From NCBI RefSeq assembly GCF_026151205.1, contig NC_087073.1, positions 13,659,837 to 13,723,836 on the forward strand: a DNA stretch of 64,000 bases. Reading direction: 5' to 3'. Shown here in pieces: positions 45,757 through 58,842 of the stretch. Below the pieces are notes generated by a model. It was not told the DNA's origin. It saw only the letters and a program-made list of their open reading frames with translations, and did no database searches. Position numbers and translations under genes: made by a program. Each line of letters opens with the position of its first letter. Positions within the stretch are counted from its first letter, which is position 1. This stretch comes from Bolinopsis microptera (taxonomy: Eukaryota > Ctenophora > Tentaculata > Lobata > Bolinopsidae).

Positions 45757-48700
45757 TCATCGTGCCTGATCACATGAGTTAATAACCGAGAAGCACTCGG
45801 CTATCTTCGGTAAAGCGAGCTCATAAGAAGTCATCCCAGTGATTTCCATCCGCCCATCAGCACTGTAACGGAGAAGGAAGAAACTCTTGGTGTTTCTAAG
45901 CGACGGGACACACAACCCGTCAGGAGAACTCGCAAACCTCGCATCTACACTCATATTATGGACAGTGCTTCCCTTGCATTCTTTGTAAGGGAAGGCATTC
46001 TTGATCTGGAGAACGTCTCCAGAACTCTCACCAGGATAACCTAAGACAATGGCTTCTGCGCTCTCCAGGAGGTCACAGGATAAAGCCAGAGAGCATCCAA
46101 TATTCGTCATAGCATCAACACCTGCATCGGACTCATCAAAAGAGTAAAAGATGGTCTGCCTTTTAGAGGGATTGTAGTAATCTATCAAAGATACTTGTAC
46201 TGGCATTCTGTTGGTTACCTCGAACTTAGTGTCCATGGGGATTGAAAGATCGATTTCTCTAAGCTTTGTGGCAGGATCCACGTAGAGATGAAGCCGTTGT
46301 CCTCCTTCCTTAATGTCGTATCTTGTAATAGCAGAGAATCCACCGTCGGTCAACTGAAGTTGTCCCTCAACAAGAGACTTTGTGAAGACCATGCCAGTAG
46401 GTGAAGCTACCTCCAGTAGATACATTGTGGAACTTGATTCCTCAGGAAGTCTAAAAGCTACTTTGATGGTTGGGAGGCCGTCATAAGTTGCAGCTGCAGC
46501 TTCCAGCATATACAGAGGGCTGTAGTATTTGCTAGAGACGTGAATTTCGGATATCATCTGAACAAATGCAGTTCCAACTCCAGTCCACTTAACTTTGTAT
46601 TCTCCAAACTCTGGAGCCACCATTATTTCTTTGGTTGACATCTTTTTTTCTTCTTTGATTCGAACCTTTTCGAAGTATGACCCACCTTTCCCGAGGAAAA
46701 TTGTGAGATCAGTTCGTTTAGGCATATCTGCATTACTTACCTCCGCAAACTTAGCAAGAGCCTGCAGTCCAATGACAGTGTCTTGGCTGGATCGGAATCC
46801 TCCGTTCTCATTTCTTTGACTGGCAAGCCACATGATCATTGGAAGACTGTCTTCAATTCTATCTTTCTGCATGAAATACAATGCTGCATAACCAGTAGCT
46901 TCAATAGACTTACTTGACCCCATGAAGGATTCAAATTCAAGATTCTCTTCACATGTAGCAAACTTATACCTCCCATCAGTTGAAGAGCCCATACACTTCT
47001 CATCATCGCTGGAAGATAAACGGGACACTTGGTCAAGAAGGCCATGGTCTTTGCAGAGTTGAACGGAGTAAGCTACCATGTGATGATAGCAGCAATCATC
47101 TGATCGAGCAGATAGGTCAAGGATGGAGTTGCAAACTTTTCCTAGTCTATCAGAGTTATAAGAAGAATCAGTCAGGGTGCTTCCACATCGGCTCACTCCG
47201 TTGCTCTCCAGCATAGAAATGAGGAAGTAAGATTGCCAGTAAAGGTCCTTGTTTTGATGATAGTTGTATTGGTAAGGAGCCCAACCGTCTCTGGCAACAG
47301 CAGTGCTTGACTTGTACCCTTTTTCTAGTTCAATCAGTCGAGTGAGATAGTCTCTGTCACTGTCCAGGGCACTGTTACACGGAACAAACACTTGTTCGGG
47401 GAACAGTGAAACTATCTTGTAGACGAATGCTGTTAGCCAGTCACTGGAGGGGCCACCTTTAAATATGGAATACCCGTTACTGAAGCCAGTTGTTCCTCTT
47501 CTGTAGGCCAGTTGTTGCTGCAGTCCGATGTTCAGGTTGTGCTTGATGCTGTAATCAAGATTTTCAGGAAGTTCGTCGTACAGGGATTTGATATAGTTTG
47601 CTGAGAAAACGTTGATCGCAATCTTGTGCATGTTCTGCTCACCACACCCCGAAGGAAGTTGAATCAAGCTAGAAATTCCCGCGATAGCTTCGCCGAGGAT
47701 GTCCCCAACTACTACAAATTTTAGACGGTGAGATCCTGGAATGAATCCGTCCGGTAACCTTACTGTCATCACTGTTTTTCCTACCGACTTATCTTTCTGC
47801 ATTATCAATAAACTGCTTGTATCAATAATTTTTTCACCACCTGGCTGAACGAATAGGCTCTTTTGGACAGCGTCTGACTCACCAGTACTGGTCTCGGCTG
47901 TGACTGTGATGTCGTGACTCCCAGCCTCGGTGAGGCTTATTTCATATTCAACGGTACTAGCTTTTTTAGAAGCTATGGTCGCTGTTGCATCCTGGTCACC
48001 CCACATTTCGGAAGAGATTCGGACTGTTGCTGAAACTTCATCATCTAAATAGTTGAATATTCTGACGGGAATAGTTATTCTCTCTCCAACAGTTCCAGAA
48101 TATGGCAAGTCTAAACTTATAAAGAAAGGAAGGAATGTTTGGAACTCTATTTCATTAGAGAATCCCAATCCTTTTTCAGGGGACAATCCGAAGGCACTTC
48201 CTTTCCATCCTGTGATTGTGTCAGGAGCTATCGCTGAAATGATGTTCTTTCCGTTTTCATCACTGACCATATCGGTCCAAAGCCAGGTCTCAGGGAAATT
48301 GTTTCGTATTTTTAAAGTGTCTTCTTCGGTTTCCTCATCCTCAGGAGCTGAATCAAACTCTTCTAATCGGTTACTGGCCTTGGCTTTCTTGTTTGCTCCC
48401 CCTCTACCAGACGATCCTGAAAATTCACGTTCAGAATACATCAGCATATCATCGTCTCTAACTTCTTCTGCAGCATCATAATCGTGAAACATCATGTTTG
48501 TAGTTAGTTGCAAGCCTTCGCTGTCGAGGAGCCCTTTAATGTCAATAGTTTTAACTTCAGTATTTGACTTGCACTGGTAGGGGTCGTTTCTCTCACAGCT
48601 GAAGTCTTTATGAGTTCCACCGTCCAGCTCTCTCACGAAAGAAAGGGTTGATTCCTTGGTCAGGACTTTGCATGGCTTCTTAATGAGCTCCAAGCTAACA

Positions 48701-51700
48701 TCATTTACACTGACGCCAACAAAAGAATTTGGGTCACTAGTTAGGAACATAGTTACATTTTCACCCGGTTTAGCGGACCTAGTATCCATCCGCAGAGAAA
48801 GTTTGTGATTTAGGTCCTCCACAATAGACAGGTCTATAGCACTCGCTACAATGTAACCTGATACATTGTCAGCAGCCAGTACCAACAGACGAGATCTAGT
48901 AATCATATCTGATGGTATTGTCATTGAACCCTCATTGTAAAACTTCCCGGACTCGTCTTCTTCCCATTCCGGAACTGTGCCCCAACTTTTCACCATGTTT
49001 CCTTTAGATAGAATAACTAATAGAAGACTTTCTACTCTCTTGCTGGAGAGTAACTTGTAAGAAGCAGTTCCACCTGCTCTATAAGAATCGGGTTCAGTCT
49101 TTACCAGCCGAATAAACTCTTTAGTCTTTGAAACCAGCCTCTCAGGTTGGAAGCAAGCAAACACTGTATCACAAGCATCTCTCACCTCCATCTCAGCTGT
49201 TATCTTCAGAGCACACGCATTCTCAGGCACATCAAATGAAGCGTACACTTTCCTATTTTGAACAAGAACATTCTTATAAACATACTTGAGCTCAGTAAGT
49301 CCTGATATCATTGTGAGCTTGACCGGCATGTTTTCTATATTAGTCACAGTAAGAGCCTCAACATCCAGTTCAACATAGAAGGGGAAGCCAGCTATATAAT
49401 TCTTTTGCGTGTTTTCGTTGAAAGACAGTCTAACTGAAGTTTGACTGAACTTGGTCGAAGAGTCCACTTTCTCAATGTTGAAACCCTGGGTTGCTATAGT
49501 TACAAACCAGTTACCATGGTTACTATAGTTACTATAGTTACTATAATAGTAAACCATGCATCGTTAGTCAATTTAAAAATCAATAAAAGGGAGCACGGAG
49601 GAATTATGATAACATCAACAACGAAACTATAGCTATTATATTTACGCAGTTGATAGAAAATATTGCCTTCCTTATTTTGTAAAATCTCTTATTTTGTAAA
49701 ATCTCTGACAAGCTCATATTAGTAACCTAGATAAAAATAAAAATGAATAATACTCATTACTCACCCCTACAGCATCAGAAACAGAAGCAGCAATCACAAG
49801 AACAGAAGGGCTACAGAAAGGGTTGAACAGGTATTTAAGTCGCTTTGTCACCAGCTCAGTTACATCGATCTGTAAGAAATCTCTTTAGAGGTAATTAAAG
49901 GTTATCAAAGGTAGTTAGAAGAAATCGTGCGAATTAAAAACTGAACAAATTGGCCTGGTTTACAAATTTAAAAGTTTGGAGATTAGTATTATTTACTTGG
50001 GAGATTAATATAAGATTGAGATCATCATTATTCAATCAAGAGATTACGATAAGATTGAGAATAGCGTGGAAAGGCAAACCCTTCTTAAGTGACTGAATGT
50101 TTATTTGTTTGTTAAAAACGGGTGAAATTTTCCTCATCTCAGTTTGGTTACAATATCAGTTTAAAAGACAAAATTCGATAATGTGTATTTTTAGGACAAA
50201 ATCATTATCTCCAACGGTTAATCATACTTTGGTCACCAAAGTTTGTTGTACCGAATTTTCACCTATAGATCATTTGATTTTATCTTAAACATAGATTCAT
50301 TAAGTTGAGACGATTTGTTTAGAGATAAAGCGTCCCTACTCCCTATTTTATGCCAGACTAAAAATCAGATACGCCAAATTTAATAACTCTTTAGATGAAT
50401 ACAATTATGTAGGCCGAATCATATTCATAATCTCTTTACTTATAGAATGGTACTATACAGTACCTGATATAAGGGGACACACATTAAATTCCAGCTGCCT
50501 CTCTTCCCCCCCCCCCCCCCCCACCTCCGTAATTTCCACGAAAGTAAAATTTCTTACCTCCCACAGAGCACTGCCATCCACTAACTCCATAGTAATCTCC
50601 TTAAAGTGATAAGCTCCTGCGTACATTTTCTGTTGTTTGTTGTCAACAGCGAACTTCAGGACTACTTTCCCGTTAACAGGTTTGCCGTATGTATAGGTGG
50701 CGGAGACTTTACCTCGAACCATCGTGTCTCCAGACGCGATGTGTCCTGGTCCTGGACGAAGAAAATTGTTGGAAACTTGAAATGTGAATGTGTTCTATTA
50801 GTGACAAAAGAAACGCCATTGTCGGACGTGAGGAGAGTGAGGACTCCTCAAACTAAATTAAATTAATTCCTTCTGTAACATCCTGAATAAATATAGTTAC
50901 GAAAACAAAATTTACTAAACATTTTAAAACATTACTGAACACAAAACAATATTACTTATGATATAACATTAACTTATATCCAGAATAGTGATTAATCGTA
51001 TTTGAGAGATAAATTAATGATAGACTTGAATGATTTATATTTTATACTGATTGAATAACTTGTACAATTAGACTTTTAACGAATGCTACCACTATAAGTG
51101 ACGAGACTAAGCATATACGGTATAATAAATCTGGATCTAGTTTGCTAGCCTACTGCTCGATTCTTTCACGGATATGCAAGAAGTGGAACTGTAAAGAGCG
51201 CCGCGCAGAGGGAATAACATGCCAGGTAACCTGTGAATTAGAAATATCCAAACAAACCTTCAATTTCTACCCCGAACTTGGGGAGAACGTATTCCTCCAC
51301 ATAGAAAGAGCAGGAAGCAGAGTTCTTGCCGGTCACTCTGATTGTGTAGATTCCTATCTTTGCTTCTTCAGCTAGCAAGAATGTTCCTTGGTGGATAACT
51401 CCTTCTTCGTTTGAAATCACCTCTTCAAAAAGCTGAAAAAGGTAATTTTTTGAAACTTAATATTTTGATGACTTACTATTTGAAGCTCGGTCAAAATAGC
51501 CAGAAATGTCTCCCTCTCATGACGCACAGCATTTACACTTCAAGCATGTTTCATTACATATACTATAAAGACATACTATGTAATGAAATACTAGAACTTA
51601 CAACTACACCATCAGGGTTAGTGATCTCAACTTTCAATCCGTCAGATAGCTTTACACCTTGTAAATAGGAATCCACAGAAAATCCTCGAAACCTGTGAAA

Positions 51701-54536
51701 TTATCAGTATTATTCTCTCTTTTCGGAAAATACCTGCTGACTATGACGAGGAAGCGATGTAACAGTCGATAGGTTTTAATGTTGCCATGATGTGGCAAGT
51801 CCCCATTCATCGCAGTCCGATATAATAGTTTTACTGTCTCTCAATATGGCAGGTCACTACAAATGCCAGTACCAACTAACCTGACAGGTTGGCCTGGTTT
51901 GTAGACAGGTTTGTCAGTCTGAACGTAGGACTTGTACCCGGTGTCTCTGACTGGTAGGGATGACCCTTTGTAAAAGAAGGAACCAAACTCCTCCACATGT
52001 CCGGAATATTCTATCACGTGATTACCCACCAGAGTCTCCGGTACCTGAATATCAACGTTATCTATAATATAAAGCTGTGAAGTGTCATTGTTAGGGTTAG
52101 AGTCAGAACTCAGAATTTCCTAAAATTATGAATTTAGGTTTTGAGTGCTGATAAGGCCTGCCACTAATTGTAGATAACATTAGCTAGAGATAATAGTAGT
52201 TAGAGACGATAATCATGGTTAGAGATAATAGTAATTAGAGATAATAATGATTACTGGTTAGAGATAATAGTAGTTAGAGTCTAGAGATAATAATGGTTAT
52301 TGGTTAGAGATAACCTTGAGTAGGAGCCAGCCAGGGCTTTATCCATTCAGCCAGGTGTTTCTTTATTTCCGATAACAACAAGCCAAATAAAACGTACGGC
52401 TAATTAGTGTTTTCAAACGGAAAGGTCAAAGTTTATCTCAAACTGAATTACAACCTCCTAATATTACATATCTGGCCCCCTATCATAATTACTAAATACA
52501 GACCAGACCAACCAGTGTACGGTACTAAGGTCATGTGACAGGCGTGGATCAATATGAGTTGTAGGTCACCAGAACCGAGTTCTAGACTAATTAAACACTC
52601 AAGGTTCTACAAAAACAAGAAATAAGAGCGAGGAACTAGCCCTTCTTGACAACTTTGTGATTAAATGCAGAATATTGGGCACAGCTTTTTAGTGCAGCTT
52701 TGCCGTATAAAGGTAATATAATATACTAATGAAATGAGAGGATGAAAACCCCTGTTGAAAATTCTACCACATAAGCACATAACAAAAGTGAATTAGGATT
52801 TCTAGAAAGATACCATGATTAATGATTAACTAGGTTGCAAGTCATACCTCTATGGGGAGAGCAATGATTCTGTGATCTTCGTTTACCTCGTACGTCTCTT
52901 CCATCAGAACAGTCCTGATAAAGTCGCATATATTTATTATGTTGCATAATAAATAATATAAGTCCTTGGTGTAAAATTATATTTGTTTATCATGTAAAAT
53001 GAATATTTCCTCTTGATAAATTATACAGAGTAAGCAAATATAAAATTTAGTATCTACTGAAGCTGAAAGTGAAAACTTACTCTCGGTAAATATTTTCAGG
53101 GTAGTACTGTCGAGTGTAGTTGTAATACTTGATAGAGATATTACCAGAATTCTCCGTGAACAACATCAACTTCATATTTGTCTGAAAAATAAACAGTATA
53201 ACAAATTATTCTTCGCCACATTTGCCGTTTTCTGACAAATGAACATTGAACATTTTTGAGATTTTAATTTTGTATTCTTTTATCCAAATTTATTTATTAT
53301 GTCAAAAACTACATCTGTAACTATCAGAAACCATCAGAATCTACCAGAGATCTTCTTTATGGACCCCGACAATGTCGAAATTGAACAAAAATGTGACAAA
53401 ATGCTTTGAAAAATCTGATTTCGAAGTGGAATTAAGGACAGCAAACATTGTAACATTTCACAGGCAGAATTCCGTGTACGATATTAAATTACCTTATTCA
53501 AGGTGATTTAGTTTAGCAGCTATTTTAGCACTTAATTTATAAATTTAGTCCTTACAGACTTTATTTGAACGGACATTCATAGGACGTTGAAAGCCCTACC
53601 GTTCATTTTAATGTCCGTTCAAATAAAGCCCGTCCGTCTAAGTCAAAGTCCGTTCAAAGTTTTTCCCAAAAGTATTCCGCTACGAACTTATTGTCCAGAA
53701 TATGACTACTTTTTATTTTCGGTCAATTTCAATTTCTATTAGTCTATCATTGGACTAAACTATATCAACATTTTCACTGCTTAACCGCTGCTTTTCTTGA
53801 TTACTATATTAAAAATCAATGCTAAAATTGGGAAAAAAACGCCAAAAAAGATGAAAACATTCCGGATTTTAAATAGTTTTGAATGCTTTTGAGCGTTCAT
53901 TTTAGTATTCGTCCAAAATTATATTCGTTCACGCAATATCCGGTCATAGAATCTCCGATAAGTTATTGCATTGACTATGCATAAATATCTTCCAAATTGG
54001 AGAGCAAAACAATTACAATTACACAATTTCAAAATATCCATGCCTGTATTAGTTCAAATTTGTTTACCAAATTTGTTCGTTTTTAACTACATAAGTTTAT
54101 TTTTCCAAAATCTTAAAGATAAGTTGCTGCTGATAGGGACGCGAACCCAAAACTGTTAATAATAATACCCAAAACTACAAATAAGGTGTGTCGAACTGAT
54201 TTCTTACGTGATTTCGTCAACCTTTTTCCCAGACGTATTAAAATACAGCATTATTTTTTAATGAGAAAAGCACAGGTGGTCCGGATAATTTATTGGCTTT
54301 TCGACAAATAAAATAAAAAACCGACCAGACTGTTCGGAAAAGGGTTTATTTCATACTCAAAAAGATAAATACAATTTTTTAATTTCTAATTTCTAATTTC
54401 TACTCACAGTGTGGCCGGCTCTAAAATACTGAGGAACGATCAACATAAAAGGAGGCATCCCGTTTGTCATTTCATCAGCACTTCTGCCCAGACCAGCCAA
54501 GCTGCAGAGGACAACAAGTACAACAATTTGCACCAT
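45757..54536 (-). CDS. thioester-containing C3/alpha-2-macroglobulin-like protein, gene D
   Basis: First and most divergent member of the array, about 1584 aa. Coding exons: 54408-54536, 53081-53181, 52848-52914, 51881-52044, 51602-51692, 51258-51432, 50558-50751, 49765-49869, 45757-49485. The open frame of the last exon runs on to 49557, but the part past 49485 is intron (GTTACTATA repeat) before the acceptor AACCCAG. Signal peptide MVQIVVLVVLCSLAGLGRS. The bait-like region (48304-48480) is the only one with a basic stretch (GANKKAKASNR) before the acidic tail. Thioester GCGEQNM 47629-47649; YHQNKDLYW and the netrin-like tail (ends SVINSCDQAR) are present. The sequence before the bait is clearly diverged from A and B, but the ~115 residues after it are almost identical to theirs. 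Confidence 0.92.
49500..49545 (-). repeat. GTAACTATA minisatellite next to a splice acceptor of gene D
   Basis: Four to five units (plus strand GTTACTATA) lie 15-60 bases upstream of the acceptor of the last exon of D, in the same orientation sense as the gene. Confidence 0.8.
50506..50522 (+). repeat. poly-C tract (17) in gene D intron
   Basis: Run of 17 C, about 35 bases from the splice donor of exon 50558-50751. On the transcript strand it is a G run. Confidence 0.9.
52190..52320 (+). repeat. degenerate TTAGAGATAATAG repeat in gene D intron
   Basis: Irregular repeats of GTTAGAGATAATAGTA type in the intron between exons 52848-52914 and 51881-52044, the same intron that holds different insertions in A, B and C. 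Confidence 0.7.
53547..53961 (-). mobile_element. terminal-inverted-repeat element, copy 2, in gene D intron
   Basis: Same family as 20547-21387 in inverse orientation. Ends ..CTTTATTTGAACGG and CCGATAAG. Shared internal phrases include GGACAATAAGTTCGTAGCGG and AAATGAACGCTCAAAAGCATTC. It lies in the first coding intron of gene D (53181-54408), which this insertion lengthens. Confidence 0.6.
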
Positions 54537-54538
54537 AC

Positions 54539-56020
54539 CTGAAGGTAAGATGAAAAATACAGTCATTTGGAATAAAGTTCATGCATCCACCCGTCACCCG
54601 TGTACAAAAGTAAAGGCAGATACTTAGAAAATGTTGGGAAAAACACATAAATAAGCTACGGTCGATAAGCTATGATAAATAAGCATTGATATTTATCTGT
54701 ATGACCCTATGAGATAAGAAAACGTGGATACAAATTGTACATTTTTACTGACACAAATCAACTATTATTATAGCAACATGAATTAAACAATTCTTGTACG
54801 ATAAACGTTAATAGTTTTAGAATTTACCGTGTTTGAAGAGTTTTTTCCCTGCATAGCGCCCCCCGGAGTCAGTGTCAGGCTATGTGAACTAGGGACGTTA
54901 GTTACCATAGTTACTAGGGACCAGCACTGATCTGTCGAAGAAGAGTTGGGAACAAACAGTCGGAATACATATATTTATATTAGTGCACTAACAACCAGCA
55001 GGACAAACAATCTGCCGGCGTGATGTAAGCTGTCATATCTGCTGTTCAGATTTCAACTGACTTGCGAGATAGGGGGGGATAGAAGTGACAGGGGCTCGGT
55101 CAGATAAAACAGGGGGTGGGGAGTGGAATTTGTTTTTAGTGAGCTCAAATTGGTAAACAGGTAAAGATAAGGAGAGGGGCAGGAGTCCGCCTCCTACGGA
55201 AACATTAGCTGGTAAATTAATTAATTCCTGCACAGGCGGAATTCTTCAAAAAACACGACCTGTTTTAAATGAAATTCGAATCCTGGTGTGGGAAAGGCAG
55301 GCTAATCAGAAAACAAACGCTCTGAAGTTATGCAGAAGGTTCACTGCACTAGGCAGTTCAGGGCTCTGGTATGACTCCACCACATTACTCCTTATTAAAC
55401 CTCTGCTAAAACTTGATAAACATCTCTTCTCTCCGGCTGCTGAAGACGCTTATCACTTTATTGAACGGTAATCTTGTTAACTCCCTTCAGACCAGAGGAA
55501 ATTAAAAATTGAATTTTGAGCCATGAGTTCACAACAACATTAACCTGACCTTGCGTTGGTGTGGCTCAGTTAGAAACTCTCAGAAAGTGAGCAAGGGAAA
55601 GCCAGCTGATAGCTCAAGGAATAATTTATAATGCCAAACTAAATTCCGAAATGTAATCAATAGGGACAGGAGGATTGTATTTTAAAATAGCCAACACAAA
55701 TTCGCTCTGCAATCGCTCATTGCAAAATGAAAATGTGTTTGAAGTCTAAAAAGTCACCCAGCCTCCACGTGAGCTGCAATACTCTCAGTTTCTGTGAACA
55801 CGCTAAACCTCTAAACAATTTAACGAATCAGCAGATAGGCAGAACACTTTGACTAATCCAAGTCTCTGTGGGGTGTCACATGACAAACCCAAAACATTAA
55901 AATATGCTAGCTCAAAACGATTACCCCCTACTTTAAGAGTATTCATAAGTTTTCCAGGTACTTTGTAGGTACAGATAAACTGATTACAGACAAGGCACCA
56001 GTCAGGTTGTGATGGTCTCT
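54539..56020. other. upstream region of the thioester array, no gene recognised
   Basis: Begins with the acceptor TACCTTCAG before the gene D start. Any 5' UTR exon and the promoter of the array would be here. Small open frames (55033-55233 minus, 55286-55471 plus) lack ATG starts or motifs. Confidence 0.4.
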
Positions 56021-56275
56021 GCTAGGGAGGTTGCTAGGGAGGTTGCTAGGGAGGTTGCTAGGGAGGTTGCTAGGGAGGTTGCTAGGGAGGTTGCTAGGGA
56101 AGTTGCTAGGGAGGTTGCTAGGGAAGTTGCTAGGGAGGTTGCTAGGGAGGTTGCTAGGGAGGTTGCTAGGGAGGTTGCTGGGGAGGTTGCTGGGGAGGTT
56201 GCTGGGGATGTTGCTGGGGAGGTTGCTGGGGAGGTTGCTAGGGAGGTTGCTGGGGAGGTTGCTAGGGAAGTTGTT
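56021..56275 (+). repeat. 12-bp minisatellite GGGAGGTTGCTA, about 21 units
   Basis: Regular dodecamers, with GGGAAG and GCTGGGG variants. The divergent GCTGGGG units cluster at the right end. Open frames in both strands (REVA, GRLL, LPSN repeats) are artefacts of the period. Confidence 0.95.
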
Positions 56276-57347
56276 ACGGAACAGCTGATGCAAGCTGTCT
56301 AGCCCGTGCAAATACCAGAGCAAGGGTATGGTAGTACTGTAAAGTCACATACGTTTTATGCAACTAGTATCGTTAGTGCCACACACAAGTGTTATTTGGG
56401 TTAATGTCATTGTCATCTAAATGATACGGGTATGCTTTTTATTTAAATATTCCTCTGCAATTTTCAAAAAGGGTACAATGTTCAAGAAAGTATAAACCTA
56501 TGTTTGAGAACGACTATTCAGCGCCAAAGTAGTAAAGTCACGGGCAGACTGAACGACTAACCAATATTTGTAAACACTTGGTGCTGCGTAAACATGTACA
56601 GTTTTATACAAACAAGGAAGTAAAGCATTAGTAACGCTTTCATTCTTATAGGCAGCAAATAAACACAAGTCTGAGGATGTAATACCCAGGTTATACAGTA
56701 TAATAGTGTACATAATAGAATACGTGGACATGTCGATACGTGATTTATCTATTTACCTTCATTAGAAGTAAAAAATGTTCATCACTGAGTTTATTGAGAA
56801 AACAAAGAATCATCAAATGAGACTCAATATGACACGAATTATTTAAACGTCAATACTCTTATATACCCCTTATTTCAATACTTTTATATACCCCTTATTT
56901 CTCCAATTTCAGTTTAAATCTCAATTAATCTCCCCAAAATCTTTATTTTCCTGTTCCCTTTCTAGACTCAGGATCTAAAATCTTCCGTGTTAGTATTTAT
57001 TGGCCGTACTATTCGAACTCTATAGCTGAAATCTAAGTTTCAAAAGTATAATATTATTCATAAAATAAAGTACAAATACAAATTGATTTTAGAAAACTAA
57101 TTTGTTCAAGAAATAGCAAATTATAAATAAAACATAAAATATTTACGAAGTGAATTCATCAGATAATATTGCAAGCTGCAATTTAAAGAAGAGTTCACAA
57201 CTATCGTATATTAAAGTTCGCGTGCAAACTGGGCACTACAATGTGGAACATGTGTATTGTGTAACAGATATCATGAACTTACAACTTTACCCTCTTCAGG
57301 TCATGGTCGGTATAACAGCATGTTTCTAGAGTCAACTTCTCATGTCA

Positions 57348-57424
57348 ATTAGCACTAATTAGTAGTAATAATTAGCACTAATTAGTAGTAATAATTAGCA
57401 CTAATAAGTAGTAATAATTAGTAC
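57348..57424 (+). repeat. 23-bp tandem repeat, three units
   Basis: ATTAGCACTAATTAGTAGTA plus ATA, three times; the third has AATAAG for AATTAG. Confidence 0.85.
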
Positions 57425-57477
57425 TTTGTGCTTACACTGAATATCGAATATTTAATTTCACGTTAATTCCTCCGGAA

Positions 57478-57600
57478 CCAAAGGCAACGTGTAGGTGCAG
57501 CAATATTTTGTAAATAGTGCGATTCCGCACCTGCCCAAAACTTTTTTGTGCGGCAAAGACAACAGAACACTGCAATTCAGCTAAAATATTCGCCACATTT
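57478..57600 (-). repeat. dispersed repeat with GTGCGGAATCGCAC core, copy 2
   Basis: Reverse complement matches 15140-15275 over most of its length (TGGCGAATA, CTGAATTGCAG, TTTGCCGCAC, GTGCGGAATCGCAC, GCACCTACACGTTGCC). A partial third copy, with GTGCGGAATCGCAC, is at about 58865-58925, beside the LINE fragment. Confidence 0.55.
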
Positions 57601-58217
57601 GCAGCCTTAAATTTTTTCAGGTTGGATTATTCAACAGCGTAGTGTAACGTTGCCTTAAACGACTGTTTTCTTTAAAACGACAATCAAACTTACAAGGTGT
57701 CTATTGTCTAACGTAATGTCTTATGTACTGAGTTTCTTGACAATTGAAGATGTATAAACCTAGAATTATCCTCATAGAAGGTTTTACCATTAAATGGGAA
57801 GAATGGCTATTTATAGCTGGGGCTAGTTGAGCTGGTCATGAGCACAATTAAAGTAGGATATTTAATATTATAACTTTATAATTATAACTTTACAATATAA
57901 GATTCCAACACTTTGTTTGTATGAGCAAATGACGTAGTAACCAAAGTGACCCAATTTCGATATGTTGAGGGATTGCGATCCAGCTTGACATGTTGCCAAG
58001 GTTCACCCTCGATAGTAATAAAAGTCGATACATTATCAATTTACCATCTGAATGATCTGATAATAGTAATAAAAAACTAATTATATACTTTGCGATGGTT
58101 TTAATGTTACGTCACGAAACTGGTGTTTAAGACCCTAACCAAAGTTATGGGCATGTCGATCTTATCTCATTGTACAGTGTACACACTACACAGCGATACC
58201 AAGTTGACGTTCACAAA

Positions 58218-58842
58218 TCTGATTATTATTATTATATTATTAATCAACTATATACAGCAAACACAAGATAAAAGAAAATAAATCATAAAATCGAGTGGCC
58301 GAGTAGTCTCGACTTACCCATAGCTTCTCCATAAACGTCTATCATGAGCTTTGTACACTAAATCGTTGAAATTACTTAAATTAAATCTTTTATTTACAAT
58401 CACAATAATGTTCTTCGTCATAATGTCTTTTAATAATAAATCAAATAAATTTGAACGAGGTCTGCCCCTCCTTTCTTTGTAGTCAAGACATCCTAAACAT
58501 GCAAATCTGAAAGATAAGAAAGCGGGAGTGTCATCACCGCTTCTGAGAACGTGCCCAAGCATCTTCCATCCTGCTTTCTTGATCCTTTCAGTAAGGGGTC
58601 TGACATTACATCTCTTATATACGTTCTCGTTACTGATAACCGTAGGCCAATAGGTGTTACTGTTGATTATCTGTCTCAGATGCTTCCTTTGAAGAACGTC
58701 GACAGATGCCATTACGGTTTCAGGAGCAGCCCAGCTGCTACAATTATACAACAACACTGAAGCGACAAGAGCTTCGTACAGCTTCAGCTTTCTACTCTCA
58801 CTGATCTGAACAGAATTATTCAACCAGACTTTCTTGTAGGTG
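58218..58842 (-). mobile_element. 3' end of a second LINE family, 5'-truncated
   Basis: On the minus strand the frame from about 58841 to the stop at 58314 reads TYKKVWLNNSVQIS, KLKLYEALVASVLLYNCSSW, LQRKHLRQIINSNTYWP, NVYKRCNVRPLTERIKKAGW, KMLGHVLRSGDDTPA and RRGRPRSNLFDLLLKD. This is the standard post-RT C-terminal region of non-LTR reverse transcriptases (LLYN-W then RRGRP). No RT core is present: the copy is cut at the 5' end, as is usual for LINEs. The ORF has no ATG. A short ATT-rich tail follows to about 58218. It is a different family from the element at the left end of the window. Confidence 0.8.

Larger units (their letters stand above)
56281..58217. other. non-coding, with a small 23-bp repeat and a dispersed repeat
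   Basis: No gene recognised. Holds three units of a 23-bp repeat (57348-57424) and the dispersed repeat at 57478-57600. Confidence 0.4.

Noticed and set aside
45757-49557. Start of gene D last exon at 49557 with SNYSNYSN N-terminus
   Set aside because: That part is intronic minisatellite; the acceptor AACCCAG at 49486 and alignment with the other paralogues fix the exon start at 49485.
55943-56323. Open frames in both strands of the 12-bp array
   Set aside because: Period of 12 keeps frames open; products are pure repeats.
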